Shown: in pieces, positions 1 to 5,537 of the stretch
Layout: every line of letters starts with the position of its first letter
Numbering within the stretch: the stretch's first letter is position 1
Assembly: GCA_002402635.1 (NCBI GenBank)
Contig: DHGE01000035.1
Location: forward strand, 1 to 7,671
Source of the DNA: Deferribacterales bacterium UBA4806
GTDB taxonomy: Bacteria > Chrysiogenota > Deferribacteres > Deferribacterales > UBA228
Length of the DNA stretch: 7,671 bases
Direction: 5' to 3'
Made by a program: the position numbers and the translations under genes
The notes under the pieces: model-generated
The model's database searches: none
Seen by the model: the letters and a program-made list of their open reading frames with translations, nothing else
Told to the model about the DNA's origin: nothing

Positions 1-55
1 TTTTTACTCACTATATCAATAAAAGAACTATATAAAATAAAGATAAATACATACT

Positions 56-856
56 TTATTTTTTCATAAAATTATCTATATTTTCTACAAATTCATTAAA
101 AGGAGGATAATCTAAATCTTCTATATTACCATTATCAACATATTCTGTGAATATGGGACTTAAAGGCAATCTAATGGAAATATCACAATGTGTTAAATTC
201 TTCATATCATCAATTTTGCTTGAGCCAAAAATATTGATTTTTTCACCAGAGCCTGCATTTTCGAAATAACTCATATTTTCTACCAATCCAATTATATCTT
301 TATCTAATTTTTCTACCATATTGATTGACTTTTTAACAATCATATTAGTTAATTCCTGCGGCGTAAAAACCATAATAACACCATCAACAGTCAAATTTTG
401 TAAAACTGTCAAAGAAGCATCGGATGTACCAGGAGGTAAATCAATAAGTAAATAATCAAGCTCTCCCCAAAATACATCATTAAAAAATTGTAAGATAACA
501 TTTGAAATTAGAGGTCCTCTCCAAATAACAGCTTCATTCTCATTTGGTAAAAGTAAATTTACAGACATAATCTTAATTCCATTTTTAGTTAGAACTGGTA
601 TAAGTGAATTCTCCTTTAGTGAAGGTCGATTATCTTTAATTCCAAATATTTTTGGTATGCTTGGCCCTGTAATATCAGCATCAAGTAAGCCAACTTTATA
701 TCCTTTTCTCGATAAATATGTGGCTATTAAACTGCTAACAAAAGATTTGCCAACTCCACCCTTGCCACTCATAATAGCAATTTGGTGTTTAATTTTATTC
801 TTTTCTGAAGAATTATCACTTTTAATATTTTCTGAGGATTCATTATTCTTGTTCAT
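56..856 (-). CDS. mrp: Mrp/ApbC (NBP35-like) P-loop ATPase lacking the CxxC metal-binding motif
   Basis: This 266-aa cytoplasmic ATPase belongs to the Mrp/ApbC branch of the SIMIBI (MinD/ParA-like) NTPases, whose members normally carry Fe-S clusters and pass them to apo-proteins. The deviant Walker A GKGGVGKS is at residues 31-38, the DADITGPSIP switch region at 59-68, WRGP at 112-115, DLPPGTSD at 139-146, and ENMSYF at 193-198. These identify it as Mrp rather than MinD or FlhG. There is no N-terminal MIP18/DUF59 domain; residues 1-24 are a polar Ser/Asn/Lys/Glu tail. In the family, ENMSYF is followed by a CxxC that bridges a cluster across the dimer; here those positions are Asn200 and Ser203, and the only Cys in the protein is C224. 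The ATPase core looks intact, so this is not obviously a pseudogene, but ordinary Fe-S carrier function is doubtful. The start is supported by an AGGAG six bases upstream. It is transcribed away from the 448-base gap to its right. Confidence 0.93.
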   Translation of the reverse strand: MNKNNESSENIKSDNSSEKNKIKHQIAIMSGKGGVGKSFVSSLIATYLSRKGYKVGLLDADITGPSIPKIFGIKDNRPSLKENSLIPVLTKNGIKIMSVNLLLPNENEAVIWRGPLISNVILQFFNDVFWGELDYLLIDLPPGTSDASLTVLQNLTVDGVIMVFTPQELTNMIVKKSINMVEKLDKDIIGLVENMSYFENAGSGEKINIFGSSKIDDMKNLTHCDISIRLPLSPIFTEYVDNGNIEDLDYPPFNEFVENIDNFMKK

Positions 857-862
857 TTTAAG

Positions 863-867
863 CTCCT
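863..867 (-). promoter_or_regulatory. Shine-Dalgarno of mrp
   Basis: On the minus strand this reads AGGAG and ends six bases before the ATG at 856. It fixes the start of the ATPase gene at the polar N-terminal tail rather than at a later Met. Confidence 0.75.
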
Positions 868-906
868 ATTATAAATTTTAGATATTTTGGTTATAAATAT
901 TAGCAT

Positions 907-935
907 ATGTTAATAATCAATGAAATATTTGTCAA
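907..935 (-). promoter_or_regulatory. Predicted sigma70-type promoter of mrp
   Basis: Reading the minus strand, a perfect TTGACA (935-930) is followed after 17 bases by TAACAT (912-907, four of six matches to TATAAT). Initiation would fall near position 900 and give a leader of roughly 45 bases that contains the AGGAG of mrp. The spacing and exact -35 make this the best single promoter in the window. It is a prediction from consensus only. Confidence 0.55.
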
Positions 936-1304
936 GTTGTTTTATATTTACATTAGTATGATGAGAGTTATCCCTAATTAAATTTTCATGCTAAAATATT
1001 TTGTAAATTGCCTTTTAGACACTCTTTTTAACCACTTATTTTCAATAAAGTGCCACAGTTTTAATATAATGACTATCCATGATAACAATAACAGATCCAT
1101 AATAATAGTATTTAGTAAAGCATAATATATTTTAGCGGTAGAGTATTTAATTTCTTGCTTATAGCATCATGTAGTTGTATTCTTATTAAATGTGGTGTTA
1201 TTCTATATGTTTAAATTTTCTCATGATATATTACACGATATCATCTGTATTTATAGATATATAGGATATAATTATTAATTCTGAAAACATATATAACAAT
1301 CATT

Positions 1305-2591
1305 ATGGATAAGCTATCATACAAAAGATTGTTCCAGCTTTGGTATCCATTAGCATTTGCATGGATAATGATTTCTGCTGAGGGACCTTTTCTAACAGCC
1401 GTTGTCGCAAGGCTTGATGCACCAAGGTATAATCTTGCTGCATATGGTATTTCAATAACCTTAGCAATGCTTACTGAAGCACTCGTCATCATGCTTTTAT
1501 CTACTTCAACAGTTTTTGCAACATCAAAGTCAAATTACTATAAAGTTAGAACATTTACTTTTATTCTGACATTATCATCAACTTCTATACTCCTATTATT
1601 TTCTGTTAAACCTGTATTTAATGTACTATCTAACTTAATGAACTTACCCTTTGAAGTGTCATATTTAGCTAATAAATCTATCACCATATTGATCCCATGG
1701 CCTGCTGCTATTGGTTTTAGAAGATTTTATCAGGGGATTTTAATAAGAAATGGAAAAACCAATCTTATCGCATTAACAACTATAACAAGGATTTTAACAA
1801 TTTTATGCAGTGCCTTCATATTGATGTTTTTAACAAAATTGCCTGGAGCTTATATTGGAGCTATTTCATTAAGTTCTGGAGTCTCATTAGAAGCTATTAT
1901 AACAAGAATAATAGCTTCTAACACAATAAAAAAAATACTTCAAATAGAAAAAAATGAAGATGAACCACCCAATTTATCAACTATTTTTAAGTTTTACTAT
2001 CCACTGGCATTAACACCCATAATAGGAATGTCCACTTCAACATTAATAACGTTTTTCTTAGGCAGATCTTATTATTCTATTGAATCTTTAGCAACAATGC
2101 CAGTAGTAGGGACTTTTGCATTTCTTTTTGCATCAATTTGTTATGCTTATATGGAATTGGTCATAGCTAATTTAGATAAAGAATTAAAAAATCTCAAAAA
2201 TATCCAAAGTTTTGCTTATACAATTGGGTTATCAGTATCTATCATTTATTCAATAATAGTTTTTTCAGCAGCTGGTTCATTTTATTTTCATACAATATCT
2301 GGTTTGTCTGATTACTTGCTACCATTCGCCTCAATAGGTTCAAAAATATTAATGTTGTTACCACTATATTCTGCAATAACATCTATTCAAAGAGGACTTT
2401 TAATTTTTTTGAGAAAAACCTATTATGTTAGCACCGCTTCACTCATTGAATTATTAGTCATATTTGTAAGTTTAACATTGCTAATAAAATATACACAGTG
2501 GCCTGGAATTGCAAATGCAACACTTTCTTTAAATTTTGGACGATTATCTGGTATATTTTTTCTTTTCAATTACATAAGAAAAATTAAATAA
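1305..2591 (+). CDS. ANKH-like MATE/MOP-superfamily membrane transporter
   Basis: This 428-aa, very hydrophobic protein has about 12 predicted membrane segments and a polar hinge near residues 208-225 separating two similar halves. Both halves begin alike: residues 13-36 (WYPLA then Arg36) and 231-254 (YYPLA then Arg254), with 21 residues from Pro to Arg in each. Each half also has a Pro-rich segment leading to a G-x-L-I motif (131-147 and 353-367). This duplication is typical of the MATE/MOP flippase superfamily. Recalled human ANKH resembles it in several blocks: the AAYGISITLA segment near 45, the F-x-x-x-x-x-G-I-L-I-R-x-G block at 138-150, and the FLRKTYYVSTAS region near 368-379. ANKH proteins export small anions, reported as ATP, citrate or pyrophosphate; the bacterial substrate is unknown. 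No strong Shine-Dalgarno precedes ATG 1305, but translation enters the first helix within ten residues, so the start is plausible. A generic MATE-like flippase is the alternative. The gene converges with the dsrE-like gene. Confidence 0.7.
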   Translation: MDKLSYKRLFQLWYPLAFAWIMISAEGPFLTAVVARLDAPRYNLAAYGISITLAMLTEALVIMLLSTSTVFATSKSNYYKVRTFTFILTLSSTSILLLFSVKPVFNVLSNLMNLPFEVSYLANKSITILIPWPAAIGFRRFYQGILIRNGKTNLIALTTITRILTILCSAFILMFLTKLPGAYIGAISLSSGVSLEAIITRIIASNTIKKILQIEKNEDEPPNLSTIFKFYYPLALTPIIGMSTSTLITFFLGRSYYSIESLATMPVVGTFAFLFASICYAYMELVIANLDKELKNLKNIQSFAYTIGLSVSIIYSIIVFSAAGSFYFHTISGLSDYLLPFASIGSKILMLLPLYSAITSIQRGLLIFLRKTYYVSTASLIELLVIFVSLTLLIKYTQWPGIANATLSLNFGRLSGIFFLFNYIRKIK

Positions 2592-2600
2592 GATAACCAA

Positions 2601-2942
2601 TTAAACTGTTAATAAATAGGCTTTGTTCTTAATAAGTTCTGTTAAAGGTTCTCCCCAATATTTTACTTCAATTCCTAATTCTTCAAGTTTTTCCGTAACA
2701 CCTAACTGATCTGCGCAAGCTTTACAAGCTGTAATATATATACCTTCATCTATAGCTTGTTTAATTTTTAATTGAACAAGTTCATTTTCACTTACTAATT
2801 TAGTTGTAGCCCCCCAAACAATTAGTGTAACTTTTTTCCACCATCCTTTTCTTAAAGAATTAATTGCATACATGAAAACCATTTTTTCACTTGTTAATAT
2901 ATCCGCATTTGTCCATAAAACATATAGATGGTCATTTTCCAT
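2601..2942 (-). CDS. DsrE/DsrF-like family protein with an ACxxCA motif
   Basis: This is a small soluble 113-aa protein of the DsrE/DsrF/TusD fold, a group that includes cytoplasmic sulfur-transfer proteins. It starts with a hydrophobic beta strand followed by a Trp-Thr turn (VLWTNAD, 8-14), continues with EKMVFMYAIN (19-28), a GWW stretch (33-35) and LIVWGATTKL (40-49), has two cysteines as ACKACAD (72-78), and ends with a KYWGEPLTE block (94-102). I recognise this pattern from stand-alone single-domain DsrE-family proteins. Cys73 and Cys76 are the only cysteines and the likely persulfide or redox site. No dsrF, dsrH, tusA or sulfite reductase genes are visible, so a dissimilatory sulfur role cannot be claimed. 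It is the second gene of an operon with the alpha/beta hydrolase, overlapping it by 11 bases. An AGGAGG six bases before the ATG supports the start. Family assignment is firm; the physiological role is unknown. Confidence 0.88.
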   Translation of the reverse strand: MENDHLYVLWTNADILTSEKMVFMYAINSLRKGWWKKVTLIVWGATTKLVSENELVQLKIKQAIDEGIYITACKACADQLGVTEKLEELGIEVKYWGEPLTELIKNKAYLLTV

Positions 2943-3693
2943 TATTTTCCTCCTCTAAAAAACTTTTGATTGTTAAATTTACTTCTTCTGGCTTTTCCCA
3001 CATAACATTGTGCCCTGCATCATCAATTATTTTAAGTTCTGAGTTTTTAATCTCCCTATTTAAAAATTCTGCATACTTTACTGGTGTTAATTGGTCATCT
3101 CTTCCTACAATGATAAGCGTATCGGTATTTATCATTTTTATTTTATCCATAACATTAAAATTATCACATGCTATAAAATCATTGTATCTAACCATAGGGT
3201 CTGTTAGAGAAAACTCTTTTTCTGCCAAGTTAATTAATTCTTTGTCTGTTTTTGGTGAATATGCATAATGGCTATAAGAATAGCCTTTTTTTGTATTTTC
3301 TAAAACTTCTTTTGCAACTCTTAATTTTGCCCCTGTACCAATTAATATAGCTTTTTTTAATTTACTAGGATATCTTAAAGCAAAATCTTGAACAATAGCT
3401 CCACCCATAGAATGACCAGACAGCACGACATGTTCAAAACCCAAAGTGTTAATAAAAGAATACATAAATTCTGAATATTTTTCTATTTCACTGTAACCAT
3501 CTCCATTTGACCGGCCATGCCCAGGCAAATCTAAAGCTAATGGATAATAATTAGGTCCAGTTATAGAAATTTGATTATACCAGGTATAAGATGTATTACC
3601 TGCTCCATGAATAAATATTAAGGGGTATTTATCTTGTCTATAGTTTTTAGATATGTAATAGATGCTCATTCCATCTATGTTAATTGTGCTCAT
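2932..3693 (-). CDS. Alpha/beta hydrolase (esterase/lipase-like)
   Basis: This 253-aa protein is a single alpha/beta-hydrolase domain, probably cytoplasmic because no signal peptide is visible. The oxyanion-hole segment IFIHGAG is at residues 26-32, LDLPGHGRS at 54-62, the nucleophile elbow GHSMGG at 93-98 with Ser95, the acid in VGRDDQLTP (Asp200), and the histidine in DAGHNVMWEKPE (His228). The catalytic triad is therefore complete. A lid-like insertion lies at about 121-190. The sequence does not reveal the substrate; carboxylesterase, lactonase, C-C hydrolase and haloperoxidase-like family members share these motifs. It is the first gene of an operon with the DsrE-family gene. The start at ATG 3693 gives a normal beta-strand N-terminus but has no Shine-Dalgarno, and a possible promoter (TTGATT at 3730-3725, TATCTT at 3706-3701) would begin the transcript almost at the ATG, as in a leaderless message. 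Confidence 0.9.
   Translation of the reverse strand: MSTINIDGMSIYYISKNYRQDKYPLIFIHGAGNTSYTWYNQISITGPNYYPLALDLPGHGRSNGDGYSEIEKYSEFMYSFINTLGFEHVVLSGHSMGGAIVQDFALRYPSKLKKAILIGTGAKLRVAKEVLENTKKGYSYSHYAYSPKTDKELINLAEKEFSLTDPMVRYNDFIACDNFNVMDKIKMINTDTLIIVGRDDQLTPVKYAEFLNREIKNSELKIIDDAGHNVMWEKPEEVNLTIKSFLEEENNGK
2949..2954 (-). promoter_or_regulatory. Shine-Dalgarno of the dsrE-like gene, inside the hydrolase CDS
   Basis: The minus strand reads AGGAGG with six bases to ATG 2942. The same bases encode Glu residues of the hydrolase C-terminal LEEENNGK, so the two genes are likely translationally coupled: ribosomes finishing the hydrolase at 2932 have already passed the downstream start. Confidence 0.75.
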
Positions 3694-3726
3694 TTGTAAT
3701 AAGATACCATTATTTATTACGATAAA

Positions 3727-3769
3727 TCAAGTATATTATAAAACATATTTTTGAAGATAATATACTTGA
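3727..3769. repeat. Perfect 13-bp inverted repeat, candidate operator for divergent promoters
   Basis: TCAAGTATATTAT (3727-3739) and its exact reverse complement ATAATATACTTGA (3757-3769) are separated by 17 bases. The outer end of each arm supplies the TTGA of a -35-like hexamer pointing outward: TTGACA (3766-3771) on the plus strand toward dctP, and TTGATT (3730-3725) on the minus strand toward the hydrolase. No T-tract follows, so a terminator is unlikely. A dimeric regulator bound here would be able to control both operons. No regulator gene is in the window. Confidence 0.6.
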
Positions 3770-3794
3770 CATAAATTCTATATCCTGTTAGAAG
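3766..3794 (+). promoter_or_regulatory. Predicted promoter of the TRAP operon
   Basis: A perfect TTGACA (3766-3771) is followed after 17 bases by TAGAAG (3789-3794), a weak -10 with four of six matches. Initiation would fall near 3801, giving a leader of about 125 bases before dctP. The -35 overlaps the right arm of the 13-bp inverted repeat. The weak -10 would fit an activated promoter. Prediction only. Confidence 0.4.
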
Positions 3795-3874
3795 TAATAT
3801 TAATGCTCATTTATATAAAATATATAAGCAATCTTAAACATTATTTAAATCTATTTAAAAATAATAGAACTTCC

Positions 3875-3913
3875 AACTTAAATTTTTACAACTTACTTAT
3901 AGAAATTTAAGTT
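3875..3913 (+). repeat. 11-bp inverted repeat in the dctP leader
   Basis: AACTTAAATTT (3875-3885) is the exact reverse complement of AAATTTAAGTT (3903-3913), with a 17-base loop. In the leader RNA this could fold into an AT-rich hairpin ending 13 bases before ATG 3927, where a ribosome would bind. There is no T-tract terminator. It may affect dctP translation, or it may be chance in AT-rich DNA. Confidence 0.4.
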
Positions 3914-3926
3914 CTTTAAATTTAAA

Positions 3927-4982
3927 ATGAAATATTATGCTTGTTTTATTTTGATTATTATAGTTCTATCTCTATCTAAAGCAGTTGCAGAAGATCCTTC
4001 AATAATTCACGCAAAATTAGCATCTGCCGAAATTGAAGGCGACTTAATGACTGTTTGGTCGAGGAAATTTGCTAATTACATGCAAAAGACAACAAATAGC
4101 AAGTTTGATTTAACTGTTTATCCCTATGGCACTATTGGTTCATCTATGAACATTAATCAGCTATGTCAATTAGGCACAATAGATTTTGTATTTGCAGGAG
4201 CCGCCTATTTAGGCGCCTTTGTGCCTGAAGTTGACCTAATAAATATCCACTATCTATGGCCAAGGAAGGATATTGATAAAATTCTTAAATACATTATAGA
4301 TGATGGACATTTTTATAAAATGCTGACGAAATCTTTCCAAGATAGAGGCCTTTATCCTTTGTCAATTTTTTTTGAAGGTTGGCAATGGGTTACATCAAAA
4401 GCGCCAATAGTACATCTTCGAGACATAAGAAATCAAAAGATAAGGGTTATGTCTTCAAAGATGTTAATTGAACAGTATAAAATTTATGGTTTTAGCCCCA
4501 CAACAATGGATTATGGTGAGATATATAGTTCATTACAAACTGGCGTATTAGATGCACAAGTTCAGCCTATGTTCGCAAATTATAGTATGAAGTTTTATGA
4601 AGTCACATCTAATTTTACTCAAATGTGGGCAGAACCATTTTTAGGTATTCCTGTTGTAAATAACAAATTCTTTCAATCTTTACCTGCCTCAATTAAAGAA
4701 AAAATATTGAATTTCTGGCATAATGAAATAACACCTTCATATTTATGGATTAATAAAAAGAATTTAGATGACAAGAAGAAAATAAAATTAAAAAACCCAA
4801 ATGTTCAATATTTTACATTTACAGATAATGATATTAATCAAGCGAAAAAATTAATCAATAAAAAATTAGAAAATAACATTGATACAATTATAACCCCACA
4901 AGCAAAAGAAATGTTACCTGTTTTAAAGTATGATATAAAGAATGCTGTTGAGAAGATAAAAAAAGAAAATACTAAGAAATAA
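3927..4982 (+). CDS. dctP: TRAP transporter substrate-binding protein, DctP family
   Basis: This 351-aa periplasmic protein captures an organic acid and delivers it to the DctQM membrane complex. A signal peptide is visible: hydrophobic residues 5-17 and a signal-peptidase I-type site AVA-ED after Ala21. The mature protein is a DctP-type two-lobed binding protein of usual length. It shows the YPYGTIG segment near 65-71, the GTIDFVF strand at 83-89, KIRV at 171-174 with Arg173 as the conserved residue that normally pairs with the ligand carboxylate, and the family signature LQTGVLDAQVQP at 203-214 followed by KFYEV. The usual Asn of the QENP/QVNP motif is Gln213 here. The conserved Arg implies a carboxylate ligand, but its identity is not readable. 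It is the first gene of dctPQM, six bases ahead of dctQ. No Shine-Dalgarno precedes ATG 3927; the signal peptide supports this start. Confidence 0.93.
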   Translation: MKYYACFILIIIVLSLSKAVAEDPSIIHAKLASAEIEGDLMTVWSRKFANYMQKTTNSKFDLTVYPYGTIGSSMNINQLCQLGTIDFVFAGAAYLGAFVPEVDLINIHYLWPRKDIDKILKYIIDDGHFYKMLTKSFQDRGLYPLSIFFEGWQWVTSKAPIVHLRDIRNQKIRVMSSKMLIEQYKIYGFSPTTMDYGEIYSSLQTGVLDAQVQPMFANYSMKFYEVTSNFTQMWAEPFLGIPVVNNKFFQSLPASIKEKILNFWHNEITPSYLWINKKNLDDKKKIKLKNPNVQYFTFTDNDINQAKKLINKKLENNIDTIITPQAKEMLPVLKYDIKNAVEKIKKENTKK

Positions 4983-4988
4983 TGTGTA

Positions 4989-5516
4989 ATGAAGTATTTT
5001 AAAAAAATATCTAATATACTACTAAAAATAAATTATATAATCGAAGCTACTCTTATCTCTATAGGTATTATGGGATTAGTAATTATTTTAATTGCAGATG
5101 CCTTCGCAAGACAATTCTTTCAAAGCTTATATTATGCAGATGAAATAACAAGGTTTTTAATAATACTTGTCACTTTTACTGGTATGAGTTACGCCGCAAG
5201 GAATGCTAGGCATATTAGAATGGGAGCAATCTTAGAAATGCTGCCACCGAAAATAGAAAAACCATTAATGATATTAGTAGCCTCTGTAAGTTCATTTACT
5301 ATGTTTTTTTTGTACTTTTTTAGCATAAAATATTTAATACATATAAAATCTGTTGGGCAAGTCACCCCTGTGTTAAGAACACCTTACTGGTATTTTTTAA
5401 TAATTCCACCAATCGGTTTCTTTATGACAGGACTGCAATACCTATTAACTTGTTTAAAAAATTTTATACACAAAGATGTGTGGGCTTCCCCCGTGAGAAA
5501 AAATGAATTTGAATAA
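4989..5516 (+). CDS. dctQ: TRAP transporter small membrane subunit, DctQ family
   Basis: This 175-aa inner-membrane protein has the four-helix DctQ layout: helices at about 18-40, 52-70, 91-115 and 132-156. Family marks include the Asp-Ala-Phe-Ala-Arg end of helix one (37-41), DEITRFL at 51-57, the helix-two pattern leading to AARNARHIRMG (69-79), and LPPKIEKP at 85-92. In TRAP systems this subunit joins the large DctM subunit and stabilises the complex that docks the binding protein. It starts six bases after dctP and ends 21 bases before dctM, so the three genes are surely co-transcribed. No Shine-Dalgarno is visible before ATG 4989; translation may depend on ribosomes coming from dctP. Confidence 0.9.
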   Translation: MKYFKKISNILLKINYIIEATLISIGIMGLVIILIADAFARQFFQSLYYADEITRFLIILVTFTGMSYAARNARHIRMGAILEMLPPKIEKPLMILVASVSSFTMFFLYFFSIKYLIHIKSVGQVTPVLRTPYWYFLIIPPIGFFMTGLQYLLTCLKNFIHKDVWASPVRKNEFE

Positions 5517-5537
5517 TTTGAATAAAAAGCAATAGTT

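Larger units (their letters stand above)
857..1304. other. 448-base gene-poor divergent intergenic region
   Basis: This gap separates minus-strand mrp from the plus-strand ANKH-like gene and must hold both promoters. The mrp promoter is at 907-935. For the plus-strand gene a TATAAT lies at 1267-1272, but no convincing -35 stands 16-18 bases before it. A 7-bp dyad (ATGATAT at 1223-1229, ATATCAT at 1238-1244) is near the level expected by chance in such AT-rich DNA. The middle part contains a minus-strand open stretch of 62 codons (1166 to 978) with a hydrophobic then basic composition and no ribosome binding site; it could be a remnant of an older gene. I see no RNA gene, terminator or intact coding region here. 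Confidence 0.6.

Noticed and set aside
1..55. Terminator or end of another gene left of mrp
   Set aside because: The stretch is AT-rich with no stem-loop or readable frame long enough to judge.
657..881. Plus-strand 74-codon open frame
   Set aside because: It lies antisense to the start of mrp, whose family motifs are unmistakable, and its translation resembles no protein I know.
1223..1244. 7-bp dyad ATGATAT / ATATCAT as an operator for the ANKH-like gene
   Set aside because: Short AT-rich arms with an 8-base gap are expected by chance in a 448-base AT-rich gap, and no promoter boxes are placed around it.
1241..1492. Minus-strand 83-codon open frame
   Set aside because: It is antisense to the N-terminus of the ANKH-like gene and has no ribosome binding site.
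2592..2600. Bidirectional terminator between the convergent ANKH-like and dsrE-like genes
   Set aside because: Only nine bases separate the stops, and I see no GC-rich stem with T-tracts on either strand nearby.
2891..3268. Plus-strand 125-codon open frame
   Set aside because: It runs antisense across the hydrolase and dsrE-like genes, both of which show complete family motifs; it is a shadow.
3915..3926. 12-base palindrome TTTAAATTTAAA just before the dctP ATG
   Set aside because: It is simple A/T alternation of low information and too short to claim as a separate site.
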